Shown here: positions 10,915-24,680 of the stretch, one piece after another
How positions within the stretch are numbered: position 1 is the first letter of the stretch
Layout: the number at the start of each line of letters is the position of its first letter
DNA from: Strix aluco
Lineage: Eukaryota; Chordata; Aves; Strigiformes; Strigidae
Length of the DNA stretch: 64,000 nt
NCBI RefSeq assembly: GCF_031877795.1
Contig: NC_133971.1
Location: 85,770,446 to 85,834,445, forward strand
Direction: 5' to 3'
Position numbers and translations under genes: made by a program
Notes under the pieces: model-generated
The model's input: only the letters and a program-made list of their open reading frames with translations
Told to the model about the DNA's origin: nothing
Database searches by the model: none

Positions 10915-13900
10915 AAGAAATGCCAGTGAGTAGTTGCCCTGCCTCATGTTTGAGACCAAAGGGCAGTGTGGAGCATGGGGTGTGCAGCCAGTGCTGCTGC
11001 AGTTGCAAGGGGGCTGCACTGGGGTGCAAGGTGGGGGAAAGGGGCTTTCATAGAAGTGAAGGACATGTTCTACAGCAGCTGGGCTGCAAGTGTCTCCTGG
11101 GAGTTTCTTGGCACCATGGCAAGGCAGGCGCCCTGCTCTGCGCCGCTCAGCCAGGCTGCTGGAGTGGGTCCCCGGGGGGTTGTATTGCACCATCCAATCC
11201 AAAACACTTCAGTCCCACCAGCTCAGCTTCTGAGCTGGAGCACCCCAGCTCCCAGCTCCCAAAGGAGCATGGGCCATGGATGAAGAGCTGCGGGAAAGAA
11301 GCTTTGTCTTTGTGGTGAAGGGAAACTGAGGTACAGCGTGGCTGTTCAGTTCTGTTGATTGCCCTGGCAGTTTGGTGCTTGTTAGCAGCTGGGGTGCAGG
11401 TGAGGAGAAAGAGCTTTTGGGGAAATGGAAGCAGGTGAAGACACCTGATCCCGGGCACATCCATGGATAAGGCATGGAGGACAGCCCACAAGCTCCTGCC
11501 CCTCATCATGGATGAGCTGTGAGTCCCTGGTCATTTTCCTCCTGAGCCCTGGGTCTCCGGGGTCTGCGCACCGGGACTACAGTCTCGCTGCCCCAGAGTA
11601 ACCTTATGTCTCCTTGGGAAGTACCCTTTTGCCCAGGCCATGTGAGGTTTGAAAAAAGCTTCTCTGTTCAGCTGAAACATGGGCTGAATGTGCATGAGTG
11701 GGATTTGCATGGCCAACAGCCAGGCACCATGCTCTGCTCCTGAAGTCCACAGTGCCAGCCAGCCAGCCTGGGCACCTGGGAGTGAGACGACCCAGGGACT
11801 GTTTCTGAAGGCAGGGATGATGTGACCACCAGCCCCTTCAGAGGATGCCATCCACAGTGATGCAGTAGCTGGGCTGTCCAAGTGAGGGGATGTCCAGGCA
11901 CCTGATGGCTTTTGCTGAGACCTGTTGAATGCAAATGTAGCCGCGGTCCTTTTTCTCTTCAGGTCTGCTGGCTTCCTTGGTTGGTAGCCATTGGGTTTCT
12001 TTTTCAAGTGTTCCCCCCTCGGGGGTCTTCTTCCCTGGTATCTGTGCACACACAGTGCCCTGGGTGAGACTCGTGGCGTGACTTTCCCAGAGCACCAGCT
12101 TTGTCCCAGCTCATTAACTATAGTGACAGCCCCAGCAATACAATCCTGAGGAGAAGGAAGAAGAGAAGGAAGGCTGGTATGGGAAGAGAGGCCAAGACAA
12201 ACAGCGTGAGTGGGAAAGGAGGATAACTGGTGCTTGCTTGGGCAGAAGCCTTCCTGCTGCTCACTCAGTGACCCGCGAGGGGCTGCGGCTGGGGAGGGGG
12301 AGGATGCTCTGTTTGGAGCTGCACCGGGGCTGAGCTGCTGCAGCTGGTGTGGGTCCCTGTGCAGGGCAGGGGCTGCTTAGTGTGGGGTCGATCAGGCTCA
12401 TCCTTGGCTGGAGGCTACCCTGACGAGGAACACAGTCTCCTGGCCCAGTTCCTTGGGAAGCTGAGGGAGAAGGGGCTTGCACCAATCTCTTGGATGTTGG
12501 AAGTAGGTCTATTTCCATCAGAGTTTGAGGAATGGCTTGGCCAACCTGCCTGTAAAAGCGTGTCTGCAAAACTCATGGCTCCCATCTATTCTGGGAGCAG
12601 TAAACGCACCCTCCTCAGAGCAATGCAGCCATTCATCACATATCCCTGCCAGGTCTGTCTTCTGCGTCTCTCAAGGGGGTGGTGATCCAGGTCACAGCTC
12701 TGGCAGCAGGCTGCCCTTACTCCCCAGTGAAGTACAGGAGGAGATGCTGTCCTGGGCCAGGTATGTGGTCTTGACTCTCTGTCCCTCCTCCAGCCATGCA
12801 GCAGCTGTCCCTACTCCAGAACGTGACTCTTGGAAATCTGTCAAAAACTATCAGGGCTCAGCAATTCATAAACTACTGAGTGAGTTTTTTCTGATACAAA
12901 ATGGCAATGATCTCTTTAGAAGGAAGCAGCCACTTTCCTTAAAGAAAGCAGCTAGTCACTGCCATGTCAGAAACCTTGAGTCCCAGCCAAGAACTAGTTT
13001 CGGTAAAAAATGTTCCAAGTCCTCCTGCTTCTCTCTCCCCAGCTGTGTTTTTCCTGCTCTGTGCCTACCCTCACTGCATCCTCAGGGACTGGTGGGTCAG
13101 GATCAGGATCTGTTGCAGTATGATGCAGATGTGCCCTCAGTAGGTCTGGGGCTATGTGCAGCAATCACTTTGTTGTGAGGTATTCTGGACCATCGGCTGA
13201 ATCACCTGCAGTCCTTTTATCTATGCCTGGGACCTGTATTTCACATGTGGGATAATAAGACATTATAACCGAAAAGCTTTCCTAGGGAGCTGACAAAACA
13301 GCTGCTCTCTTGGTGACGGTGCACAATGCCGGGAAAGAAAGACAAGGCTGCATCTATGCAAGCAAAATAAGAATGTTTTGTGTTGTTCTCTGGTTGTCAG
13401 GTTTCACAGCTGGGATCATGAGAGCACTCCTCTCTCTCCAAGGCATGGTGAAAGCTGTCTTGGATGCTTCCCAGGCTGCATTCAAGGGACACAAGACACA
13501 GCAGGCACAGCTGCTGTGGTCTCAGGGTCTGACCTGGCATGGACATTCCCAGCCAGGAGGTAGGATTGAAGGTCCACAGCAAAAACACCCGTCTGCTTCT
13601 CTGCAGCAAGAGCAGGCACCAAAGGGAAATGCTATGCTGGTCTCAGCTGGTGCCATAATACCCCTTCCAGGGGCATTACTGGAACTGGTTTGTCCCTTGC
13701 CTCCAAAGAGATGGTGTGCAGGGTCTTTTTCTGTCACCAGCATCCCTTGTGTTGTACATGTTGCTCCTGTAGTGACTGGGGATGAACTGGCTGCACCTTC
13801 CCCACATGTACGCGCAGGCAAAGTAAGCAGCACTGTGGTGTCTAAAAACTGTTCCCTCTTCTGCAGCCCCCACACGGCCACTTCACGTCACTTCTTGGTG

Positions 13901-14180
13901 CAGAGTAGTCCATGGGCGCTGTGAATGTGCCCTAGGCATGTCTGCCACTACAAGAGCTGTTTTTCCCCTGTGCTGGTGGTCTCCTCTGCTTGGTGCTCAG
14001 GCAAGGGGCTGCTCTCCATGGGCAGAGCTCCCTCGGCACCTCGGACCCAGCTGGCAGGGGCTTAGGGACCTGCCTGGTTTTTTTTTACGAGATGGGACAT
14101 GTGGCTGGCTAGGAAAGGTGGGAAGCCAGGTAAATAAAAGCCCCTTCTTGTCCCATTGCACTGTTTGCTCTTGCCTAAAC

Positions 14181-14186
14181 AATAAA
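14181..14186 (+). terminator. Isolated poly(A)-type signal
   Basis: AATAAA is followed at once by a GT-rich stretch (GTGTGTGGGTG), the arrangement of a working polyadenylation site. Another AATAAA lies about 50 bp upstream. No coding exon was recognised before it, so it may belong to a non-coding transcript or be chance. Confidence 0.25.
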
Positions 14187-16989
14187 GTGTGTGGGTGATG
14201 GAGAGGATCCAGGCCTGGCATCATCCTCCTCGGGCCAGTGCTTACTCCCCTCTCATTCCCAGTATGTCATCACCGGTGCTGCTTGTCCAGACACGTTCTG
14301 CTGAGATGAGTCCTGTGGGAAGATGCCAGCATCCTTGGCCAGGCTGTGGGGCTCTGAGCAGGAGCTGGTGCCTTCCCTGCCAACCTCCTCCTGCAGCTGA
14401 GCTCTCCCTGGTGGTATCACCCAGCCTGCATCTCCATGATCTGGCTTCTTGGGTCTGATGCCCAGGACTGGAGCACGGGACCAGGGTGCTTTTCCTGGCC
14501 TGGGTCCCTAGAGTCAAACTGAGCCCAGAAGTTCTTTGATATGGGAATCCTTGTGTCCATGAAGGGCTCAACCCTGCGCTTTTACGAGTTGCAGGTACTA
14601 CAGGTCATTGCATTGCAGGCTCAGCCATGAGTCAGGCGCACCCTTGCCCAGATCCCAGGGCTCAGAGCACCCTTTGAAAAGGGAGGGGTGACCCATCCTC
14701 TCTGCCCTCAGATGCACCCATCTTCTCTTTATGCACAGTAGCATTAAAACTGGAGATTAAAGAGAAAACCAGGAGGACAAGCAAATAGGAGACTTGTCCT
14801 GCTGCCAGAAGCCTCTGGAAAGTACCTTCCCCATTACCCATCCTGCTCAATGAACCAGTAGGCAGTGATGGGAGGCTTAGTGCAATTTCTGTGGCACTTC
14901 CCACTTGTCCCTTCTGTTTTCCTGCTTAGCTGTGCCTCTAAGTAAGGTTTTCTCTGCTTCCTGTGGTGTGCCCCCTGGCCAGGAGTCTGGGGGAGAACCT
15001 GCCCCTCCCTCTTTTCCCCAGTTGTTCTGCAACCACAGCAAAATGACACGGCTGCGTGGCAAAACAGAGCTGGGTCTGTAGAAAGTTGAGGTGAGGTGGC
15101 ACCACCTGGCTCAGACTGCGGGGATGAGGCTTGGAGGGAACTAATGAAGATCTAGGAAATCCCTTAGCTCTGCTTGGGAGCAAATGGGAGGGACAACCAT
15201 GGGGCAAGAACTGGGCCAGGACAGCACCAAAGAAGAGAATATTTTGGAGTTTCTCATGTATTTGGGAAATTGATGTGCAACCTGAGGTTGGCTGAGATGC
15301 TTTAAACCCATAAGCGTGAAAAACCTTTCCTTGTCTGGGGTGGAAAGGGAGAGCCAGAAGACTGCTAGCAGTAAGGCAGACTCAGAGGCTCTTCTTGTGA
15401 TCCTTGTTTAGCTCTGTCAAGTGCAAACCTCTAACCCTGGGGTCTCCCTTTCCCTCTGTCTGCTTGGCCTTGTGCTGCCCAGTTTCTGCCCAGTTTCCTT
15501 GGACACTTCTGCCCCAGGGTTTACCCGGATGATGACTATTCTGTGCCTGTCCAGGGGGATTTAGCAGCTGTGTTGTGTCACTGCAGATGTGTCAGGTGTG
15601 GTACGGCTGCTTGTCTTGGGACGTTCACCCTCTGCAGCCTTTGGTCTGCCTCCTCCACAAACACATCTCATTCTTCTCCACTTTCCCACAGAAAACAAGA
15701 TTTTCTTTCTTGCAGATGTTTTGGCTGGGAAAACCCCTCCTCTGCTGGGCTGTGCACTGACTGTCCCCATACTGCAAGCACACAACTGTGTTTACATGCA
15801 TGTTCCTTAATCTTGTTTAAATTATCAAGCCATGACTTTCTACTGTCTCTGGGGGGAGGGTGCTCCAGAAAAGCAGCGTTTATTATCAGGAGTCTCGTGA
15901 GCTGCTGAGGTGGTCTTTGGTGAAGAAATCAAGTGCTTTCCTTAAAAAACCCTGCAACTTGTAGATTCCCACCTTTTATTTAGTCGATGTGGCTTTTGGA
16001 AAGGCACCAGTCAGCATTTTCAGTGATGGATGACAGCCACTGTATTTCAAGGAACAAAAGCAGAAGTGTCCCGGATATGCTACAGCTACAGATTCACTCT
16101 CTTCTCACAGTGTTTGGTTTCATTTCCCAGCTACTGCGCAATGCTCCAGCATCCTCCTCGGCTCCTGCCAAGGCCAGCTACCCCAGGGAATTCCCGGTGT
16201 CAGAGCCTGCAGAGCTGTGTGTTTCATTGCCTGCCTGGGGCGAAAGAAGGGCTGAAGTGTGCTGGGTTGATCCCTGTTGTTTCCGAAGGCTATGTGCATG
16301 CTGTGCAATGGCTCTTTGCTGAGTGTGTGGGATTCCGTTGGCTTGGGCAGGGCAGCATGTCCTGGAGATCCTGGTACTCATCTCTGCCCTTCTAACTTAG
16401 GGCAGAGAGGGTCTGTCCTGTTTGTTTTGCATTGCCCCATATCTCGGCACAGACACTAGAAGCAGTAGGTATTTTGGAGCACGACAGGGGATGGTAGGAG
16501 GGAAGCTCTTTTTACCTTGGCCTGGTTTCAAGCTAAAATGCTCACTAGCCCTTCTGCTAGCAAATCCAATGCAGGTGGCTTGTTGCAAAAATTAGCATCT
16601 CCTGGCATGCTCGTATGCTGTAGAACCGGTGTTTAAAACTCTGTTACTGCAGACTAAAGCAAAAAATCACCACAAAGAGTCATTTGTGAGTCAGCCTCAT
16701 ACCAAAAGATGCTCAGATCTCCAGACCAGCTTGCCAGCTGGTGCAGTGGCAATGGGAGGAACGGGGCTGCATTGGGATGAGGACAAGGGGGTACATGTCC
16801 TGCAAGTTGCTGCCACTGCCTCCAGACACTGTCCCCTTCCCTTCTGGCAGGGACAAGCATTTTAATTTATCTCCGAGCTTTGTTCAGTGAGGATTTGGAC
16901 ATCATTCATGAGTGATCCCGTAGTACAGGAGTTAAGTTAGTCTTGGCGGGAGATGTGGTCCTGGGTGGGACAACTGAGCTCTGAAAAAC

Positions 16990-17125
16990 CATGCACCCAC
17001 TTGGGAGGATTGTGGAGGACAGCAGTGAGTTTGGTCAGAGGTCTGGATGACCTGGCCTCCAAGCACAGACTGAAGGAGCTTGGGTTTACCCTGCTTCCAG
17101 TAATGGATAAGATGGATACCAAGTA
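16990..17125 (+). mobile_element. Degenerate CR1-like fragment
   Basis: The run around 17041-17090 (GATGACCTGGCC, then GACTGAAGGAGCTTGGG) resembles the part of CR1 that codes the end of the reverse transcriptase and the start of the 3' UTR (compare the intact-looking version at about 63050-63110 in this window). It is heavily diverged, so the boundaries are approximate. Confidence 0.4.
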
Positions 17126-20100
17126 CACAAAGTGATACTGCAAAGAGAAAGTGAAAAAAGTACTCTTTGAGTTTATTTCAGATAGGTCAAGAAACCACAG
17201 GGGTCCCTGGGGTCAGACTTTAGGGGGAAATTCCATTTAGCAGGAAGAGGCAGTGAAGAAATGCTACATCTCCACTGCTGGTAACTTTTATGGTTAGACC
17301 AGTGCCTGTCAGAAAGCTCTAAGTAGTGCTGGCCCTGGCTCAGCACAGGATGCATTAGGTGACCTGGGAAAGTTCTTCCTAATCCTTTTTTTCCTGTTAT
17401 TCTGGCCTACTAGGTTCCTAGTGGGTGAGGTTGGCTTCCTCTGCCTTAAGATATTCCTCTGAGGGCTGCATGAAGTCACAGGGACCATGACCTTGGGAAT
17501 CTCTCTAGAAGGTGGAGGTGGGAGGATGGAGTCACACTCTGAGCTCCCCACTCATTTGTTGGGTGCTTGATGTCAGACTGCCCATGGCCACAAGAAACAC
17601 TTGTCTCTGGGTGAAAATCCAGGAACTGACCTAGTGCCCATGTGATGAAGGTGCCTTAGGATCATGGGGAGAGCTGGGCAAGCTGGACTGAAGGAAGCAG
17701 ATCTTGTGTGGCATCCACGAGCCCCCTTTGAAGTGAAGCAGGCTGTGCAGATGCTAATAGCAGAGTGTGAGGTATTGGTGGTGAAAAAGAACATCCTTTC
17801 TGTCACCATCCGGGCTACATGCTAGTGTGCTCCTGGCAAGGGCCTTGGAAGCCTTGGCTCTGTTTCACCAGCATAATTTGAGTTTGGGTTTGAGAAAAAA
17901 AAAAAGCAACCCAAAGAGAGAAAAGAGCTCTTCAGGGTGAACGTGAAGCCTGAGTTTAACATCAAATGCCTTTCAAAAGCAGCTGTGGAGCCTTGCTCCG
18001 AGATAAATAAAGGCTGGTTTGAGGCTGGAGAGCTAGCTGGCAGGACACACTGTTCCCATCTTGCCAAATGCTTCCCGGGCCACCTGTCCTTGCAGGACTG
18101 GGTTCCCTGCAGAGCTGCCATGGTGCTGCACACTCTGGTGGAGGGGCTGGGTGTATTGCCAGGGTCCTGATGCTCAGTCCGGGCTTGGAGCAAGGGCAGG
18201 GCTCAGGGTGTCATAGGAAGGGGGAAGCCCTCGAGGGGTCTTTTCTCCCTCTGGAGAGCTCATAGATCTGGAGACCTTCCCACCTGGTGGTTTATCTTCA
18301 CCCCTGTGAGGTTTTGAGGATTTTTGAGTTGGAGGCAGATGTGAGAGTTTGGCTGGCAGGAGATGTGCACTGCCTAGCCCCCTGAGTAGTACCAAGTGGA
18401 GGCTATGGTTTTGGGTTAGTGCAAGGTCTGATGCATCTAAGTTGAGGGAGTGTTAACCAAAGCAGGCCCTAAAGTGTCTGTGCTCAGTGCTTTAATAGAA
18501 TGAGAAAGGGTTCAAGCAGAAAACATCTGGAACAAGATCAGATGCCAGACACGCTCCTAAACAAAGGAGATACATGGTCTTGGAGAAGAAAACAGACATG
18601 TAAATGGAGACAACAGGTTGGGTTTCTCTGGATCTCATTTGTCTTCCTTGTGCTGCAACTGTCTAAAGTCAATGCTGGGGGACTGTGGTGTGCCAGAACA
18701 TGCCGGGGTCATTCATCATGGGCTGTGCTGGCAGTTGGGACAAGGCCGTGACGAGCAGGAGCTTCCAGGGGCTCTGTCTCATTTGCATCATCAGTTTTGA
18801 GGCTGCAGCCTTTCCTGTACTGCATGCAGGCAGATGTGAGGAGAGAACAACTTCTTTCAGCAGGGCATTAACCCCTCCAAATGTGACTCTGCGGTGCTTT
18901 TCTACAAGGGCTCTGGCTGGGCTTCAGGAAGGTCATCGCTCTCTCTGCTCCCAGAAACCCTTCAGCTAAGTCCGGGAAGGGATTCCTCCTGGTCTGGATC
19001 TCGCCTCTTGTAGGGTATTTCTGGCTGCACTCACACAAGCCTCTGGGTCAGTACTTTCCAGTCTGCTCAGTCCCAGTCTGCTCAGAATTACTTCTCTCCT
19101 CTAAAAGCTGCTCTCCTTTTCTGGACAGGGTGTGTGAAGTTGGAGGGCAGGTAGTTCTGCAATGATTTCATATGGATCTGCTACAAAGGGCTTCCTCCAA
19201 AAGCCAGGAAACTGAGTCTGGGAAGAGCTCTGGTGTGAAGAGAGTGTGCAGCTCTGTGCCACACTTGTGTGGGCCATCAGGGACAGCATGGGCAAAGAGT
19301 TGAATGTAGAAATTCCCAAGTGAGCCTTTTTCTCAGCTGCTTGCAAAGGGAGCTGGAGGAAGCCACAGTGGCTGGGCCTTTGGGGGCTTCCCCATGGAGT
19401 AGAGGGGTCTGTGCTTCTCCAAAGGCAACATCTTCCTTCCCAGACTTCCTGTGGAATACTTCTGTCCAAGGATTTCCAGGCAGAGTATGACCAGGGCCAG
19501 GAAAAAGCCATCAAAGAGTCTACAGAGGCAGAGATGCCAAGAGTGCAAAGGCAGCACAAAGCAGGGGAGCTGGGGAAGTCGCTGAAGCAAATAAGATGTA
19601 CCAGGCTGGTATTCCTACCAGGGCACAGCAGCAAAGAGTGGAAAGTCCCTGGCTGGCTCTTCTGTGTCTGATAAGGCAGGCTGGCTCCATGCCCTGCCAA
19701 GGAAGGACTTACTTGCGGATCCTTTTTTACAGGAAACAGAGGAGAGTCATCAGGATAGCAGTCAGAAGAAGGATGGGAAAAGAAAAGGCAGCCAGATCCT
19801 TCCTTCGGGCAGCTCCAAGCACAGCCATGGTGTTAGCTGGGCCCCTACACAGCATGCGGAAGCTCTCGGAAGGTCCTGGGCAGCAGGTCCAGGACTTCTT
19901 ATCTGCAGGCTGGGAGTATAACATTGAATCCTGCTAAGCTCCTGAGCTCCCCTCTCCTAATGCTACCATGGTCCCCTTAGAAGTGCACTCCCCACTGTAC
20001 CTAGAAACCCTGAAAGTCTTTTAAAGCCTCCTCGTGCTTCACGGAGGCTGGCTGAGGAACCCCCTTCAATTTTGGTTAGAAACATCCTCCTCGCACCTCC

Positions 20101-23100
20101 TCTGCTGTGCTTCCAGGGTGAACCTAGCTGCTGCTGTACTAATGCTGTCTGCAGGCCTAACATGAACTGTGTCCATCCCTGAAATGATCAGGTTGCAAGT
20201 TTAAAGCAAACAGGATTGCCCTTTTCACACCTTCTGTAGGTAAGTGATGGAAACCTGCAGTGCAGGGTGCTGGAGAGGCACAGCCAGGGGTTGGACAAAC
20301 CCATCACGGGTGGGTGCACGTGGGTCCCACACAAGCTCCACCTGGGGAAACTCCTGCACTAGTGACTTCTGAGTGCTGGGAGAGGGGGACAGGGAAGGAT
20401 GACTATCATTTACTCTGCTTCTTGTGCTTTTCCTTATGTATTTAGTAGTGGTCTCAGCTGGAGAGAAAGCCAGAGTGATACAGCCTCTGTCCTGACTCAG
20501 CACTGCTGTTCTTGGACTGTCTCCTCTGCCCTTTGCACTGCTAAATTTCACCTGGTATCTATTACATTCACTTACTCTTGTAATATATATTGCCACTGCT
20601 CTGAATCATCCGAGAGCATCATTAACCTGCTCCCACTTTTGTGTTGATGTCCTGTGACCAGCCCCACAAGATCCTGGGGCAGCTTGCTGATGGACCGAGC
20701 CCCATAGTTGCTGTTCTTTCCAAACGCCCTGTTAGCTGCAGCCACCCCTCACCCCCCAGCAAGGCTGGGATGAGGGGTTCCAGCAGAGGCTCCTCCCTGC
20801 CCTTCATCCCCAGGAGGTCTTTGCCTACCCGGTGGTTCTCACATCCTGAGGAAGCAGCTGCTGACAGAGGAGCAGTGAGCACAGTCTGGGAGGGAGTCTG
20901 CCGGTCCTTTGACCTCCTGTCCCGCGGGAACAAGAACTCTCCTGGCTCTCTGCCTTGCCCTAGCAATGCTTAACCAAATGTCCCTGCCTCCCTGAAAAAT
21001 CCCGGCCAGTAGAAAAAGGCAGTCACCCGCCGGGAAGGAGAAGGAAGGCACTGCTGAACCTTTCCTTGTTATTGTTCGGACAGGCAAAGTCCAAGGCTAG
21101 CTATCTATCACAATGAGCTGTTACCAGCCATATGTGTGTGCCAGCACATCCCAGAGACCCACAGGAACTGTCAGCAAGGAAAAGCAAGCTGGAGAGGACC
21201 CAGAGGGGTCCAGGGCTCAGGACACCATGCATGAGGTTGGGCAGCCTTTTTTTGTGCTCCCTATGATGTTCTCCACTCACTGCGACAGTTAGGTCCTGGC
21301 TGCCCAGGGAGGTTGGTTGCTGAAAGGTCTGGTACAACGTTTGTGAGCAGCCTGGACCACATCCAGTGCTGACTGTGGAGCTGAAAACTGCTGATAGGTC
21401 ACTCCAACAAAAGAGTATTTTGTGGTTTGGTTGTTATTTATGTTTGTTGGGGTTTTTGTGGATTTTTTTTTTTTAATTTAAAAAAAGAGTGACTTCTGAC
21501 AACAGGGATGCTTGGGGTAAACATGGCAAGCCTCAGAGATTGACACAAAGTTGGGTGTTGCTCTGAGACAGGCTTGTCCTCCATCTAAATCTCTTGCAGC
21601 AGCTGATGCTGCATCCCAAACACCACTTCTGGAGGGGAAAGAGGGTTTGTGGTCATCTTGTGAAAAGACACCCCTTGTCACCAGTTCTAGCCCCAGCAGA
21701 ACAGATAGGCACCTGCCTGTGTCAGAGAGTTTATCAGGCAGACATGACTGCAGCTCTGAGCCCAGGGAGCACCTGGGTTCTGGGGGAATGACCCTGCAGA
21801 ACTTTGGGTCAGAAGGGGTCATCCTTCTGCTGTGGTCCTGCCATGGTCTGTGTGTGTCGCTCGCTGTCCCTCCCTTCCCTGTGTAATGGAGTGACAGATC
21901 AGCTCCTCCACTCATTGCCTGCCTGGTCTATTTAGATGAGATTGTCAAGTCTTCAGGGTCCAGTGTAGGTCTGACATCACCCCTAAAAGAGTCACGATTC
22001 CTACATGGCTTGGGCAGGCGCACGTGGCTGGCATGTCCCTGCAGTCTGAGTGCTGATGCTCCTTGCAGTGTTCAGGAAACCCAAGCCATGGTGCTGAGTG
22101 CTGGCACTAACCATGGCAAATGTTTCAGCACTCTCTTTCTCCCTCTAGTGTCCTAAAATCCCAGGAGAAGACTGCCACAATTCTCCAGGCCAGGGGAGCC
22201 CTGCTTTGGTCACGTAATGCTTGTCTTTGCTGGAGACACTATTCCAAGGACTCTGTGATGTGCTGGGATGGATCCACAAGCCTTGCTCCCCGCAGCTGCC
22301 TTCTCACACAAACACAGAGCAAGAAGAAAGCATCTCCCAAACCTCCATCAGCACCAGTAGCGCTTGCAGGGAGGCAGAGGGAGCTGAGCATGGGAGACCT
22401 CCACATGTGCCCTGCTGCTCATGGTAAAAGAGCTTGCTCAGCACACAGCGAGCATGGGAGGAGGCCAAAATCTCCATCCTGGTGGGTCTCTGCTACTCTT
22501 TTTTAACCTCCCATGCTGGTAGATGTAAGCCTGCATCAGTTCGGAGCTGACATCACATCAGTGCTCCAGACACATTCCCTAGTGCCATTCCCTGGGTTTG
22601 TCCCTGCTGACACCCTGAAAATACACCTCACCCTCCTAGCATGCCTGGCCAGCTGTCACTAGGTTGTACATGGCTCATGCCATGGAGAACACTGAAAACC
22701 ACCTGATTTACAGCCAGGGATGGGGCAGGGCTAGTCTGCAGCACGTGTATGCCAGTGAATACTTCCCAGATAATCAAGGATGTTTTCCAGTGAGCTGCAA
22801 GCCACACACAGCTGATGTCTCACACCGGCACCGTTTACCTCCACAGTGAAATAAGCTGCTGATTATGCAGCAGTAGATTAAAGGGCTTTTAATATCTTTA
22901 TTGGGTACAAGATACACTAACTCAGCCTGGTAACTGTCTTCAAGGGAAAAAAAAGTGGATGTAAATCTAAATGATCAAGGGAGAACTCAGCGCTTTATGC
23001 CCCTTTTTACAATCTGCTCAGGTTTGCAGATTACGCAGTTCTGGGTGCATTTGCGTAAATATTCACAGTGATAAAATGAAGGTTCATATCCTTGAAGGGA

Positions 23101-24614
23101 CACTTGCAACCCCCATATCTCAGTCTTGCCCTCTCTCTTCTTGCATTGCTGATGCTAATTTGTCCTTTGCTGCTGATGGATTGCGTGGCTGGAGAGGTAC
23201 TTTGTCACTCTGCGTTCTGCCTCCTGGCATGAGCAGCGAGCAGAGGGGCAATGGGGGTTGCATCGTCTCCTTATTGCTCTCAGCAAATCTGAGGAGCACA
23301 GGAATGATGTGTGCCATCGGAAGTCCAGATCCTAGAGACACCAAGAGGCTGGGCTTCCCTTGGTGTGACAGGAGCGAAACACAATGGCTCTCTGGGCAGC
23401 ATCCCCTCCTTGCACCTCGTGGGGTTTCTGCTGCTGCCCATCATCCCAACACCCAGCCTCCTTGTCTGCAATTGTCTTTTTTGGCCTTTCTTACTTTTTA
23501 GGTCCCATCTGTGCTCTGAGTAGGGGTATGGGGATGATTATACTAGGGGAATCACAGTAGCGGTTGCCATGGGCTGTGCTGGAGCCTGTGCAAAGGGAAC
23601 TTGCACTTCCCTTTGCAGCCAGTGCCCCAGAGAAGATGGCAGATCCTTTCTGCTTTTTTTCTTTGAAGTGGCTGCCTTCACGAGGAAATGAAAGCATGAA
23701 CCTTCAGGCACCGGTACCCTTCCTCTGGGCTTCAGAAGGCAGTCAGCAATTAAGTCTCTTACGGGTTTTCAGCCTGCAGAGCAGAGAGCACTATAGAGGT
23801 GAAGCATGTCTGCAGATCACCTGTCAGGTCTTCACCACAGATCCTCAGGCCATAGCTTAGGAACTGCTGCATTTAAAGGATCATGATGCAAAAGGGTGGA
23901 AAACAAGATTATTGACTGCAGAACTTGGCCCTGGAGCAGAGCCAATGTGCTTATGCAAGAGGAATAAGCAAACACAGCTAAAACCCCACAGGAAGCAGAG
24001 CCCGCTAACCCACTGCAGGACCTGAGCCTCCAACAATGTCAACTCCTTCATTCTTTCCTTCACTCTGTCACTGCTGGGTTCCCTTCTTGTCAGGCAGCAG
24101 CAGGCTGCCATCCCGGTACTGGTGGCACACAGATTGTACTGCATTTCCTTCCATTTATCCTTCAAATGGGCCCCTTAACTCAGCAGATATCTTTAGCCAT
24201 GCAACAGGCTGGAGTCTGAACTTCTTGACAGGTCCAGTGCCCCCTGAAGACATAGCAGTGCCCACCACAGGGCATCAGGGCTGTGTGGGTGACAGTAACT
24301 GAAGTAAATGTCCCCTTGTGATGGAGCACCCTCAGCATCCTGGTAAGTTTTGGCCCAGGTCAATTAGCCTGGGCAGTTGATCCCAGGCTCGGGCATCATT
24401 CCCCACAGCCAATTTGGGTGCAGCCAAGGAGGGTGAAGAGAGTTTAATAGGGTGGAGGCTGGCTGTCACATGCCCGTTGTCCCAGGGCCAGAAAGCAGTC
24501 CCCAGCAGAGCTGATTTCCTAGCTGAGGTGCAGCTGAAGGGTCCCTGCTCTTTTCTGTGCAGTCCTGGGTATTTGTTTCTGCATGACGTTTGCTGGGGCT
24601 TTCTGTGTGTCATG

Positions 24615-24680
24615 GTTTACGGTTAGACTCGATGATCTTAAAGGTCTTTTCCAACATAAATGGTTCTATGATTGTATAAT
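24615..24680 (+). mobile_element. CR1 3' tail
   Basis: GACTCGATGATCTTAAAGG, then TCCAAC and TTCTATGATT, is the conserved 3' terminus of CR1 elements. It has the same order as the end of the long copy at 63.42-63.47 kb. Only about 65 bp remain, the usual outcome of extreme 5' truncation on insertion. Confidence 0.8.

Larger units (their letters stand above)
10935..24610. other. Intergenic, no recognised gene
   Basis: No known protein family was recognised and no second CC chemokine (no further Asp-Cys-Cys-Leu type exon) was seen. Longer frames such as the 217-aa frame at 12525-13178 lack family motifs. The stretch contains a degenerate CR1-like piece near 17 kb and a poly(A)-type signal at 14181. 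A run of A/T tracts lies near 21.42-21.49 kb. Confidence 0.55.
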
